A stretch of DNA of 64,000 nucleotides from Babylonia areolata (lineage: Eukaryota; Mollusca; Gastropoda; Neogastropoda; Buccinidae). The position numbers and the translations under genes are program-made. The stretch spans positions 5,560,204-5,624,203 of the forward strand of contig NC_134897.1 of assembly GCF_041734735.1 (NCBI RefSeq), in the 5' to 3' direction. This document shows, one piece after another, positions 11,682-22,647 of this stretch. Every line of letters begins with the position of its first letter. The first letter of the stretch is position 1. The notes beneath the pieces are model-generated. The model did not search any database. It was not told where the DNA came from and worked only from the letters and a program-made list of their open reading frames with translations.

Positions 11682-13680
11682 GCGCGCACGCACACACACA
11701 CACACACACTGCATACATACATTTTAACATACATGTGTATCTAACAGCTACCCTAACACATACGCACACATAGGCAGGCACAAACTTACATAAACACACG
11801 CACACACAATACACATTCATATACATGCATGTAATTATGTACACATACATATGTATACACACATAGTCAAGCACACCTAATGAAAAGGAAGTGGACCTGC
11901 CACAATTGAATTTATTGCTGAGGGAAAAGGTGAGTTTTGAGACGAGATTTAAAAGATGCGAAGGAATCAGAATGACGGAGATTATCAGGGAGCTTGTTCC
12001 ACGTCTTTGGCGATTGAAAAGAAAACGATCTGTGTCCATAGGTCTTACTTCTGACATGAGGTATCCTAAGAAGTCGAGTATCAGAGGAAGAACGGAGCTG
12101 GCGAGACGGGGTATAGATATGGATGAGTTCAGAAAGATACTTGGGGCCAGATCCGTTGACTGCAGAAAAGGTCAGAGTGGATAGCTTATAGTCTATTCGA
12201 TCAGAAACAGGCAACCAGTGGAGAGACTGAAGGAGAGGAGAAACATGGTCAAATTTAGGAGCTCTGCAAATGAGTCTGGCAGCGTTATTCTGAATTCGTT
12301 GGAGTCTGTCTAACAGGTATTTGGGAAGGCCGGCCAAAAGAGAGTTGCAGTAATCCAATCTTGAGAGAACCAGAGAGCATACAAGTGTCCTGGTTGCATC
12401 GGTTGAGAGATAGTGGCGGATAGAGCTGATTCTACGCAGTTCCAAATAGGCAACTTTACAGATATTCGAAATGTGCTGTTGGAAGGAAAGAGACTGGTCC
12501 AGGATTACACCAAGACTGCGAACAGAGGGAGAAAGTGAAACAGGTGTGCTATTGATCAGAACAGAGTCAGGAAAGGAAGGATGTTGACGAAACTTCTTTG
12601 GACAGGTTATCATAAATTCAGTCTTATCATCATTTAATTGCAGCTTGTTGAGAGTCATCCAGTCCTTTAGGCCAGCAATGCACTCCTGTGTTTGAGTCAC
12701 CAGTGCATCAAATTCAGCTATTGAAGCCGACTGATAAAGTTGTGTGTCATCAGCAAAGCTCTCATGCGACATCGCATAATGACCGATGACATCCGACACA
12801 GGAGCCGCATACAGCACGAAAAGAACAGGACCTAGGACGGACCCTTGTGGGACACCATATTTCAAGGCAGATACTCTAGAGTATGTACCATTTACACACA
12901 CTTTCTGTGTACGATCTGACAGGTAAGACGTGATCCATGCTAGTGCAGTGTCACGAATACCAAAGGAAGTTTTAAGTCTGTTCAAGAGGATAGAGTGGTC
13001 GATAGTGTCAAAAGCTGCTGAAAAATCTAAGAGAGCGAGAACAGATATCTTATCCTCATCAAATCCCGAAAGCAAATCATTCACTATTCTAAGAAGGGCT
13101 GTTTCGCAACTATGACCACGTCTATAAGCTGACTGGTGGGAATTAAGTAAACCATTCTGCTCCAGATGAGCTAAGAGCTGAGACAATATGATCTTTTCTA
13201 GCAGTTTTGATAAAAATGACAGATTAGAGACAGGTCAATAATTTTTCAAACAATTATGATCCAAAGATGGTTTCTTGATGAGTGGACGTACAACAGCAGA
13301 TTTGAAGCTTTCAGGGAAACAACCAGACAGTAAGGAAGAATTGATGACATGAGTAATATGTGGCAGTAGAACATCAATACATCCGACCAACAAAGAAGAC
13401 ATGACAGGGTCAAGCTCACAGGATTTCAGACAAGCGTTCAGACACACTTTCTTCACAAAATCTTCAGTAACCGGTTGGAAACAATGTAAAACAGGACCAC
13501 TGTACACGCGTTCTTGAACGGGTGAAGAAGGAGACACAACAGAGTCAAGCTTCTCACGAATGCATGATATTTTGCCGGTGAAGAAGTCAGAAAACTTTTG
13601 AGGGGGTTCCTGCACCGAAAATGTTGTAGGGAGAGGAGTGTTTTTCATTTTACCTAGTAATTGCAACAGTTAAGTAACTG
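11526..13680 (-). mobile_element. L2/CR1-type LINE, RT nearly intact
   Basis: The minus strand carries an almost complete RT frame from 13666 to 11912 with one in-frame TGA near 13220 (NY*PVSNLSF, Arg expected). Motifs in order: FSDFFTGKISCIREKLD, SQLLAHLEQNGLLNSHQSAY, LALLDFSAAFDTIDHSIL, YGVPQGSVLGPVLFVLYA, SFADDTQLYQSA, LQLNDDKTEFMI, RSLGVILDQSLSFQQHI, RLDYCNSLLAGLPKYLL, RLICRAPKFDHVSPLLQSLH and FKSRLKTHLFPQQ at the C-terminus, all typical of the L2 branch. The 3' UTR holds a CA/TG tract (11620-11720) and ends GCTATATAAGTATCC with an (ATT)n tail at 11526. The endonuclease domain is missing (5' truncation at about 13680). A close relative sits at 25661-26861. Confidence 0.93.
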
Positions 13681-13684
13681 AAAA

Positions 13685-14105
13685 TCCTGAATTTCCAACT
13701 ATATAAAAATCATCTATAGAATCTGCTTCTAGAGTAAAGATTTTTTATGTCAAAATTCAAAAGAAAACTCAACGGACAGCTCCTGTGTCGGCACCGCTTG
13801 GCGGTGTTTTTGGCACTTGTGATTGACAATGAAATACTTCGTTTAAACCAACTACAACACAACTATACATGTATGATACGAATCAGACTGATAACAGAAA
13901 TGCAAACATCTGCAAGACACGCTATAAAAATGTCTAGGTATTGTAAAAACGTATTTTACTCAAATCGGCACTGACGAATTCCAATGGCTTGAAGAAGAGA
14001 TAGTTTTGTGGGGCCGAAATGCTGTCAGACATTTCGTACTATCGCATGCCTATAACTTAGGTGTACACGGAAAGCGATATACGAGAAGAAAGCTTAATCA
14101 TTTAC
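13685..14105. other. unassigned sequence
   Basis: A 75-codon open frame at 13747-13974 shows no family motif. Nothing else was recognised between the L2 and the TTAA element. Confidence 0.35.
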
Positions 14106-14108
14106 ATT

Positions 14109-15151
14109 TTAACCCCTAGGCTGCCTGCATGACGAGATAACTCGTCATGGCAAGCATGTATGCTTCGCTGCCTGCATGACGAGATAACTCGTCATCGAAA
14201 TATTCTGACTTTTCCCTGCTTTGCATTCAGTTCGTTGACAAAAATGCTGGTAGCTTTAGCTTGGGGAATCTTTCTGGATTCTATTCATAGCTAGAAACAC
14301 CATCTGCGTCATAAGGCAGTCCTTTATTTGAACGTTTTGGTTGGGTTACTGGCCGCAGTCTTTGCCTGGCTCCTCTCCTCGCTCGCTCAACAAAATGTCG
14401 GACTGACTCCGTGCTCAAGACATGCGCTCGTGGCGAACTAAATCAACCAAGATTACTTTCTTTAGCTAATGCTCAGAAAGAATTGGAGCATAAATTCGAA
14501 GGAGAAGACAGTGGTGAACATTTATAGGACGATTTGATAGAAAATAAAGGGAGCAATCAAGAGAGTGGCCAAGATACAACTATCAGTGAGTGATGCAGGC
14601 TGTTCAACTCTAGCAGACGAATTTTTAGCAGGGCACCGTATGAGCTATTTTCTTGGCACTCAGCCAAAGCGGTCTGATGAAGTGACGGTGTGAGAGGGGT
14701 GAAGAGGAGGGGGGTGGAGACTGAGGGGGCGTGGCCTCACAATCATATTATCACTTGCAGAAGTCACAATGCATCTATTTCTTTTTCAGTTTTTTTATAT
14801 TGTGGTTGTTCTAGTATGATTTTGTGTGTGCAGATATCCATTTGTCCAGAAAATGATATTTTTGTGCAAATTACCAGACTAATGTTTGTAATGAACAAGT
14901 TGAAAATGTGACAAAAAACAAAACACTGATTTCAAAACAACAGCATGTCACTTAAAATGCATAAAATGGGAAAACATCATGTGTTTTGTATTCTTTATTC
15001 ATTTCCCTTTCAGAAAATATATACTTTTATGGGTCTTTCTCCAATAACAAAGAGCACAGAATTTTTTGAAAATTTATACCCGTTTTTTGTGAAAAAACCC
15101 TGGCAAATAGATTTCACTTAAATCTTATTTTCCTGGCAGCGAAAGGGTTAA
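14109..15151. mobile_element. piggyBac-like element, TTAA-flanked, non-autonomous
   Basis: It is bounded by TTAA at 14109-14112 and 15148-15151, with inverted ends CCCCTAGGCTGCCTG and (right end, reversed) CCCTTTCGCTGCCAG. TTAA duplication and CCC..CTGCC ends are the hallmark of piggyBac transposons. Just inside the left end are two copies of the palindrome ATGACGAGATAACTCGTCAT (14129-14149 and 14177-14196). The ~1.04 kb interior includes acidic codons (EDSGEH, NQESGQDTTISE) that could be a remnant of a transposase N-terminus, but no catalytic domain is present. Confidence 0.7.
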
Positions 15152-15589
15152 TGCACAATCTAAATTCCACGGCAGCTATATCGATTTATAGAAAACAAGG
15201 TATTTTATATTTTTCAACTGAGTGGATTTCGAAGATCGCGCCAAAATTCATTCACATAAATATTAGTTTAAAAGAGTTATAGGCTACCTGGCCAAATGAT
15301 ATCATTACAATTGAGAAGTATGATCTTTCTGAAGTCCAATAACATAAAAACTATAATCTCATCTATAAGGAAGTGTTTATAATTCAACAAATTGATGAAA
15401 ATCATCATACGGTTCCCTGTAAAGGGAGATAACTTGTGACCGATTTACAACTTCCTTGGTAACCTTCGGCGAGTCACAAAAGTCATCTGCTAAGCTGGTC
15501 CAACGAAGATTGTAGCCAACCCGGCTACATATTATTTTTTGTTTGTTTTAAATTATTATTATTATTTTTTAAGCGTATATGCACCATAT

Positions 15590-15894
15590 ATGTAAAATGA
15601 ACAAATATAGAAACAATCCCGCCTCTATCTCTCTCTCGTCGCTCTCCCTGCCTGTCTATTTGTATGTCTGTCTGTATATCTTTGTCTGTCTCTTTCCATC
15701 TAGCTGTGTAACTATCTTCTCGTATTTCCGCGATTTTTCTCTTGCTTTTTCACTTTTCCCTCTTTTTTTCTTTTTTCGTTTTGCTGTTGTTTATGTATTT
15801 GTTTTCGAGGGCTGGATGAAAAAAAGCATGTATGCTTAATCTATTACCCTCAGAAAATAAAAATTATTCATTCATTCATTCATTCATGTGTTTT
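15590..15894 (+). mobile_element. LINE 3' UTR fragment with (TTCA)n tail
   Basis: A pyrimidine-rich stretch followed by GGGCTGGATGAAAAAAAGCA, AATAAAAATT and a (ATTC)4 tail ending at 15894 has the layout of a 5'-truncated LINE end. No coding sequence remains. It lies in the probable region beyond the XPA 3' UTR. Confidence 0.45.
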
Positions 15895-15929
15895 TCCATG
15901 CCTCTTTTCTCTTGCCTGTGTTGTGTGTG

Positions 15930-15935
15930 TTTATT
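15930..15935 (-). promoter_or_regulatory. candidate XPA poly(A) signal
   Basis: The first AATAAA on the minus strand below the XPA stop codon is here, giving a 3' UTR of roughly 750-780 nt. It is a common hexamer, so without transcript data this is only the nearest candidate. Confidence 0.3.
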
Positions 15936-16680
15936 TACTGTTTTCACTATAGTATGAAAGTGTCTGAGTGTGTGCATATGATATGCAGTTGTGTGTGTTT
16001 GTGAGTATCAATTCCAGATCAGACTGACATTAATAGTATGGAAGATCAGACTGGAGTTAGGATGGTCTGCAAATATTGTGAAATAAAACCATAACAGTTA
16101 TTGATATTCATGAGCTGACATGTCATTCTGCCTCATGCTGCATCATCTTGCCATCTGTAGCTTTGCTATCAACTGAATTCAACATGAATTGGGATATTAC
16201 TTTCCATCATTCTGTGTTAAATTTTTACATGAATACATCACAACTACAACATTTATGAAAAGCATCTCCAGAGATTCTGGAAGAAGCTGAAACAAATTGA
16301 AAGTACCCAGAAAGTTGTGTTTTGTGGAACATAATTGCTGCTAAGTAACTTGTCAATTCATATTAAAGACAAGCACATTGTAGATGTATTTTTGTTTGTT
16401 TTTTGTTTTTTCGGGGTTTGAGAGGGGGAGCATCTTTGACATGGTGTACACCTCAAAGGTGGGACATGGTATAGATCAACAGAAAATCTGCTGCATTTTC
16501 TTACAAATCAGACAAATCAAATGTATATCCGATTCATAATGCAAAGTGACAGCATTTTCAACAGAGACCTTGTCCCTTTTTGTTGCATATCAGACAATTT
16601 TTCTCATTTACAGCAATGCTCTATGTACTCAACACAGATCTCTCACATTTTCTCAGAAGGTCTCTCAACATGTAGTTCTC

Positions 16681-16832
16681 TCACATTTTCTCATAAGTCA
16701 GAATGTGGCCACATGTCATGCATGTTTTGGAGTACTCATCAATGGCCTCATCATAGGTTTCATCACCATACTGATGTTCATGAGATGACATGTCCTTCCG
16801 CCACAGGCTGCTTCGTACTGCCATCCGTAATT
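16681..16832 (-). CDS. XPA: XPA last coding exon, TFIIH-binding C-terminus
   Basis: The final exon reads ELRMAVRSSLWRKDMSSHEH ... and ends in EYSKTCMTCGHILTYEKM and a TGA at 16681-16683. The C-terminal block is nearly the same as human TCTMCGHELTYEKM, the cysteine-paired TFIIH-binding end of XPA. The acceptor is a strong polypyrimidine tract, CTGTCCTTTCTTTCAG. Together with the previous exon's final G it makes the first Glu codon. The exon is the most conserved stretch in the window and sets the gene's strand and end. A possible poly(A) signal lies about 750 bp downstream. Confidence 0.96.
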
Positions 16833-17400
16833 CTGAAAGAAAGGACAGCAAACTATTCACCGTGTCCATAGTCACTGAACTGAGTACTCTGCCCTCTCTA
16901 TACTCTGAAGCTCTGTTAGGAAGGACTGCACACTTCACTCTGTTCAATATCAAATATATGTGCACATTTTGTTGAATATTACTCAACACTACAGTCACAT
17001 CATTCTCTTCCATATTCAATGCATATGCACATCTTATTGAGTACTACTCTACACTCTTTAATAACAACAAATGTCCTGATATGACATCTGAACTGCTCTT
17101 CCTGGTGACAGCATGTTAATGCTATCCAATTTCACTCACCCATCATCAAACCCACTCGCTCTCTCCTTATCCGTATACATATTTGTTTTTCCCAGATTTC
17201 CGTGACTGTATTTCTGTTTACTCATGAATATTAACTTTATTTCATTTGCACTGAACCAACAGAATTTCATTTTACTGTCTGCTATTTATTCATGAATAAA
17301 TAATGACAGTATGCTAAATGTGTCATAATCATCAAAATTGAAACCAACATAAACAAATTTAATACATAAATAAAATGCAGAAAGTAGACAAATAAAATAC

Positions 17401-17690
17401 AGATGGAGTATGGCTGCCTACATGGTGGGGTAAATAAACAAAATGATCATTCACGTAAAATGTTATAATAAATGTTACATGTTTGTCTGAGTCTGTATGT
17501 GTGCGTGCCTGAAATCTGACTGAATGACACAGGAAACGAATGATGAGTGCCCAATGGCAGCTGTCAGTCGGCTCTACCCAGGTAGGCAGCCTGTTGTGTA
17601 AATGACCCCGTGTTTGTAAAGCGCTTAGAGCTTGGTCTCCGACCGAGGATAGGCGCTATATAAGTATCCGTAGCAATCAATCAATCAATG
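17401..17690 (+). mobile_element. SINE-A copy, 5' truncated
   Basis: It matches 45290-45565 throughout: GGAGTATGGCTGCCTACATG, the GACTGAATGACACAGGAAA segment, GGCAGCCTGTTGTG, then TTTGTAAAGCGCTTAGAGC and GCTATATAAGTATCCGTAG with a (CAAT)n tail. It lies in the last XPA intron. The tail is that of the L2 LINEs in this window. Confidence 0.8.
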
Positions 17691-17847
17691 GAATCAGACT
17701 AGACAAATAAAATATGTAGTCAGAATAGACAAAACGTCCTTGGATCTCTGCAACTCACTGAAATAGTGGCATATATTTTGTTCCTTTTCCTTGAAAGATC
17801 AAGCTCTCTGTATTTCAAAATCAAATAACCACAAAAATCACAAAATG

Positions 17848-17848
17848 T

Positions 17849-17888
<40 letters not shown>

Positions 17889-17892
17889 ACTG
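17848..17892. repeat. (CA)n microsatellite
   Basis: About 21 near-perfect CA units within the last XPA intron. Confidence 0.95.
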
Positions 17893-18146
17893 TACGAAAT
17901 CTGCAACATAACCAAATGCTAATTTAGCAACCCAAAACCTAATCTGGCAGCCAGCTAAGAACCAGGAACGATCCAAGAAAATTTCACAGATCTTGAGGTT
18001 AAACAAAATAAAGCATTCAACATTGTTTTCTCATGATCCAAAAACATGGTTTATCACAGAAGAATTAAACCCCTAAAACTTGTGTTCCCTTTTTAAGAAT
18101 AACGTGGAGTTGACAGACAAATATATTAACGTATTTCCTGAGAAAA

Positions 18147-18605
18147 TTAACCCCTTGAGTGCCCCAGGACAAATTTCTGCACACAATCAGTGTGCAAAAA
18201 AAGTGTCCCAGTATGGAACTTTCTGTTGACATCATTGTATATATTTTCCTATCATAGAATCATTAAATTCATGTGAAACTGCCATCACTGGATCATCATC
18301 ATTGCCGATAGTAGTTTGCACAGGACAGGAATGTCAGACCCCTGCCGGAGTCTGCACTAGTTGGGTCACGGTTAAGTATGTGTAATTAAAGGGGTCTTCT
18401 ACCTCATGTATGTTCATTTAAATAGTATTTTTAAAATCCAGACACATCAAACTAACCGTTCAGAGTCTGTCCATGTGAATTGAACCAAACTCCAATGAAG
18501 GAAAAATCAGAACATATGAAGGACGTCAGTGGACGTCTTATTGGCACTATGGCAACGCTTTTTGTAGGATGTCAGCTGATGTCTTATAAGCACTCAGCAG
18601 GTTAA
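18147..18605. mobile_element. TTAA-bounded non-autonomous element
   Basis: Bounded by TTAACCCCTTGAGTGCC at 18147 and, reversed from the right edge at 18605, TTAACCTGCTGAGTGC. The right half recurs at 9030-9235. A partial DIRS-type terminal repeat (18307-18390) sits in its middle. Ends and TTAA suggest a piggyBac-mobilised MITE; there is no coding capacity. Confidence 0.55.
18307..18390 (+). repeat. DIRS-type terminal-repeat fragment
   Basis: It shares GATAGTAGTTTGCAC, AGGAATGTCAGACCCCTGCC and GGGTCACGGTTAAGTATGTG with 3335-3415. It is a fossil fragment inside the TTAA element. Confidence 0.7.
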
Positions 18606-19240
18606 ATTGGTAGTTTTAGATTTGCAAAGATTTCCTTTGACTCTAACAATAACCAAGGAGTGTGGTTTTTCAAATGATTTGACTGGATGTCTGGAGTATG
18701 TAAAAAAAAAACTCATTATATATGCTGGGAAAGCAAAATAACCATGTCTGTTCCAAGCCAAGTGGCAGCAAAACTAAATGCTGTGGCACATGGATTTAAG
18801 TGCTGCTCAATAAAAAGTAAAATAAATGCTTAAAGAAGGCAAAGATGAGCTGCTGTCTGACCATTCTTCAGTAGAGGAATGCAAGGAATATCAGCCTCCA
18901 CTTCCTACTCTTCAACCACAGAGCAGAAGAGAGTTCTCTTTTGCTTGCAGAAGACAGTTTTTGGGTGATTTGAGAACAGAATACGGTGTGAGAGTTAGGC
19001 CTGCCAGTGGAAGTAAGAGTAGGGGAGGTATCAGATTACAGTGTGCTGAGTGAAGCCAGACAGGAAGAGGCGGAGTTGGGAGATAAGGGGCAGTGTGGTG
19101 GTGTGTTTGTCTATTTTCAGATCAGTGGGTTTAACATTAGGCTGATGATTTTGATCCAGACATTCCTTTGTTAGGGATTCAATCTTCTTTGCCAAATCCA
19201 TAGGATTTAAATTTTGTGGATCAAGCTAGACTTAAGTAAA

Positions 19241-20357
19241 TTGGTCTTTATGATGATGATGATGGAGTCTCCCGCTGGACCGACGGATGAGTAGGCAGGC
19301 AGGCTTATCTGTTGGTGTGTGTCCTCATATGGGAAAAGAGGCCAATTCTGGATGCACAGCACTTCCCACAGGTGTTGCAAGGGAAAACGTCTCCAGAAGC
19401 TGAGCCCTGCTTCCTTCGCTCACGCTTCTCCTTAATGGCCAGCGTTCTCTTGTTTTCAAACGTCTTTATGCCACTAGAGCACAGCACCCTCCAGCGAGAG
19501 CGGTCATGGGATTCAGTTTCCCAGGAAGTGATGTCTATGTCACAGGCTTTGAGGTTTGTCTTCAAGGTGTCCTTGAAGCACTTGCAGGGTCTTCCAAGTT
19601 CGCAGTGGCCTTCCTTCAGCTGGCCATACAAAAGGATCTTCGGGATCCTGCTGTCTGTCATGCGGACAACGTGTCCTGTCCAGCGTAGCTGGCACTGGAT
19701 CAGCAGGCTTTTGATGCTGGGCAGGGTACTCCTCTCTAGGACCTGGAGGTTTGAGACCCTGTCTTGCCACTTTATGCCGAGGATCTTTCGTAGGCATCTC
19801 TGGTGAAACTGCTCAAGTTGTTGAATGTGATGGCGATACATCGTCCATGTTTCACAGGAGTACAGCAGCTCTGTAGGTTTTGATTTTGGTGCTGAGCCTG
19901 ATGTCTTTGTTTTTCCACAGCCTGCTGTTGAGCCTGCCAAAGGTGGAGCTGGCCTTGGCGATGCGCAGTGTCACTTCTGCATCAAGGGCTCCGTTGCTGC
20001 ACAGGGTGCTGCCCAGGTAGCAAAACTTGTCGACTGACTTGATCTCTGTGTCATCGATCTTGATTGCAGGTGGGGGGGAGGCACTGGCGTTCTGTGAGCA
20101 AGCTGGTTGATACATGGACTCGGCCTTGCTGAGGCTGATGGTGAGTCCAAAGCACCTGCAGGAGGTTGAGAACCTGTCCATAATGAACTGCATGTCCTCA
20201 TGGGTGTGTGCAGCAAGCGCGCAGTCATCAGCAAAGAGGAACTCTCTCAACATTGCCTCAAACACCCTGGACCTAGCGTGGAGTCGCTGCAAGTTGAAAA
20301 GTTTGCCATCTGTGCGAAACTGAATGTAGATGCACCGGTCACAGTCTTGGTCTTTAT
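19241..20357 (-). mobile_element. zinc-finger LINE (family Z), 5'-truncated copy
   Basis: Flanked by an 11-bp direct repeat TTGGTCTTTAT at 19241-19251 and 20347-20357, so it inserted as a truncated copy of about 1.1 kb. On the minus strand it encodes the RT FADDCALAAH box, FGLTISLSKAESMYQP, DKFCYLGSTLCSNGALDAEV and then, with a frame break near 19860, WTMYRHHIQQLEQFHQRCLR, GHVVRMTDSRIPKILLYGQL and a C-terminal C2H2 finger CNTCGKCCASRIGLFSHMRT-H (C-x2-C-x12-H-x3-H). Tail repeats are of the (ATC)n type. It sits in the last XPA intron (16832-20898). Confidence 0.9.
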
Positions 20358-20897
20358 AACATGGTGTTAAATGACTTTTTTTTTCATTACTGTGCATTCT
20401 CTTACAGTGGTTTTTAAATACAGTTGAAATGGCCCCATTGCAGTCAGCTTGGCTGTTCGCAACATCATTTTTGAACACTTGCACTGATTGTCTTCACCAC
20501 TGTCATCTTTCTAGTCATGAAAACTGTACCAAACAAATTTACCTTTCTAAACCCTTCACCAGCACAACCCTATACCCAACCATGACTGATGAAGTACGGT
20601 CACTTTCCACAATAGACATGTTACAAATAGACCAGAAAGCTCAAACCTCCTCTGTTGCTGCATGAAGTATAATCTTTGCTGTTAATACAGATGTTGCACT
20701 GACATCCCTAATAAGCACAACAGACATAACCTAGTCAAAGACAAGGATTCAAATTGCTCTACAGCTCATCCTTTACTGTCACAGAACTCATTTATCATTT
20801 CTTTGGCTTTCAATGCAAGTGCTTAATTGCTGGTCAGAATGTATACATATTTCCAAAATAATTTCCATATAAAATGTGTTTTATATATATGCCTTAC

Positions 20898-21015
20898 CTT
20901 TCACTCTTTTATCAAACTTTTTCTTTTTGGCTTTTTCCTTGTTGGCAGCACGTTGTTCTCTTGCATCTTTCAGCTTCTCTTCATTTCCCCACACCTCCAT
21001 GGCTCGTGCTTGGAC
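20898..21015 (-). CDS. XPA: XPA exon, basic DNA-binding helix; its acceptor is tandemly repeated
   Basis: It encodes VQARAMEVWGNEEKLKDARE, then QRAANKEKAKKKKFDKRVK, matching human [20 protein letters not shown] ... MKQKKFDKKVK, the long basic helix of the DNA-binding domain. The donor is GTGAAAG followed by GTAAGG. The acceptor chosen here is the one nearest the body of the exon (TGTCTGTCTGCAG), because human XPA has no insertion at this place. Identical acceptors lie exactly 60 and 120 bp upstream (after 21075 and 21135), since the acceptor and exon start form the unit of a tandem array. Using those would add 20 or 40 residues in frame with no stop. Which acceptor the snail uses cannot be decided from DNA alone. 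Confidence 0.92.
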
Positions 21016-21545
21016 CTGCAGACAGACATTGTACTTCTCTATATTTCCCCACACCTCCATGGCTCGTGCTTGGACCTGCAGACAGACATTGTACTTCTCT
21101 ATATTTCCCCACACCTCCATGGCTCGTGCTTGGACCTGCAGACAGACATTGTACTTCTCTATATTTTCCCACACCTCCATGGCTCATATTCTTGCAGACA
21201 GACATTGTACTTCTCTATATTTTCCCATACCTCCATGGCTCATATTCTTGCAGACAGACATTGTACTTCTCTATATTTCCCCACACCTCCATGGCTCATA
21301 TTCTTGCAGACAGACATTGTACTTCTCTTCATTTCCCCACACCTCCATGGCTCATATTCTTGCAGACAGACATTGTACTTCTCTATATTTCCCCACACCT
21401 CCATGGCTCATATTCTTGCAGACAGACATTGTACTTCTCTATATTTTCCCATACCTCCATGGCTCATATTCTTGCAGACAGACATTGTATTTTCTGTTTT
21501 TCCCCACACCTCAATGGCTCATGCACAAACTGCAGATACACAATG
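20976..21545 (-). repeat. 57/60-bp tandem array containing the XPA exon acceptor and exon start
   Basis: Ten copies of a core reading CCTCCATGGCTC (plus strand) occur: the first three spacings are exactly 60 bp, the next five 57 bp, and the last about 50 bp. On the XPA strand one 60-bp unit is about 42 nt of the start of the exon (VQARAMEVWGN...) followed by an 18-nt intron end (TACAATGTCTGTCTGCAG). The three 60-bp units are identical apart from one base at the far edge, so expansion or homogenisation is recent. The 57-bp units replace the GTCCAAGCACG start by a shorter AAGAATATG. One 57-bp unit (about 21300-21356) keeps the exon-like GAAATGAAGAGAAG, supporting origin from the exon. Open frames seen across the array on other frames are shadows of the periodicity. 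Confidence 0.93.
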
Positions 21546-21576
21546 TACTTCTTCGCTGAGGAAGGAGGCAGAATGA

Positions 21577-22257
21577 TTAACTCTTTGGAGATGTGCCGGC
21601 GCTTCGGCACTGGCGCTCTGCCCACTCAGAATGACGTGCCATAGTGTAGGATTCGGCAGATCGCGGAATTTTTTTTCCATACACTCAGCAGTGTTCAGTT
21701 AAAGGGAAACTAATCAGACTGTCTTGAGGGATCAGTCTAGGAAAAAACTGAGCTATTTCCCCTTGACCGTTACCTGTGTGAAAGGCTTTTTTCTAGACTT
21801 TTCTGACTGGGTGAGAGATCGATCTTTACATAACCAACCAGTGTTGTGATCTTCTATTTTATTATTATTTTTTTAACAGTTTGTTGTGCAACATTTGACT
21901 TCAAACTGATTCATAAGAATCAGGGAACCTTACTGTGTGAGAAAATCATCTTAAGCTGTCTTGTGGATTAGCTGATGGATATGACATGCCTGGTGGGTAC
22001 AGTATACCTATTTTTCCATTTTTTTGGTTTTTCAGTATTTAGTGACATAACTTAAAATATTTAAAAAAATATTTAGCAGCATTTAATGAGAAAACAGTTT
22101 TAAAATGTTAAAAGAAGAGAAGGTAAACTTTCTAGCGATAGGTAATTTGTATGTCTTTGTCTCTGTGTAAAAGTGTGTTGAATTTTTCAAATATGTCCAT
22201 ATTTGCCCGTCACAGTAAAACTACATGCACTATTTAACTACGTCTCCACAGAGTTAA
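21577..22257. mobile_element. TTAA-bounded element with 14-bp terminal inverted repeats
   Basis: The left end is TTAACTCTTTGGAGATGT (21577) and the right end reversed is TTAACTCTGTGGAGACGT (22257): 12 of 14 positions match inside the TTAA. The 681-bp element has no coding frame. It begins about 30 bp beyond the XPA tandem array. Its ends differ from the two other TTAA elements here, so it is a separate family. Confidence 0.55.
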
Positions 22258-22261
22258 GACA

Positions 22262-22640
22262 CTCATCTGTCAATACTGTGTTACAGTATTTGTGAGGGTC
22301 TGCCTGTTCCTGCTCTCGCCCTTTCTCCCAAGTTTGGAGAAGTCAAACTTAGCAGCATCCAGTCATTCAGATGACATGATAAACTGAGGTCCCATGTGCA
22401 GCACGCACTTGGTACACTTAAAAAAGAACCCATGGCAACAAAAGGGTTGTCCTCTGGCAAAATTCTGTAGAAGTGTAGAAGAAGTCCACTCTGATAGGTA
22501 CACAAATATGCATGCACTCAAGGCCTGACTAAAGCACATTGGGTTATGCTACTGGTCAGGCATCTGCCCAGTAGATGTGGTGTAGCGTGTATGGATTTGT
22601 CTGAATGCAGTGACGCCTCCTTCAGAAACTCAAACTGAAT
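22262..22640 (+). mobile_element. SINE-B copy, head mostly missing
   Basis: In order it shows the CCCTTTCTCCCAAG segment, CATTCAGATGACATGATAAA followed by CTGAGGTCCCATGTGCAGCA, AGAACCCATGGCAAC, AAAATTCTGTAGAAG, then the SINE-B 3' part (GGTTATGCTACTGGTCAGGC ... GCAGTGACGCCTCCTTCAGA) ending in AAACTCAAACTGAA. It matches 38997-39345 reversed. Confidence 0.8.
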
Positions 22641-22647
22641 CTCTTCT

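Noticed and set aside
16521-16871. Plus-strand frame of 116 codons
   Set aside because: It lies antisense to the last XPA exon; the conserved reading is on the minus strand.
19312-19806. Plus-strand frame of 164 codons, and similar ones at 61588-62235 and 62628-63152
   Set aside because: Antisense shadows of the family-Z LINE coding strand; no motif of their own.
20827-21644. Three long plus-strand frames of 227-256 codons with repeated SPHLHGS or FPTPPWL blocks
   Set aside because: They exist only because the 57/60-bp unit length is divisible by three; the unit derives from the minus-strand XPA exon edge.
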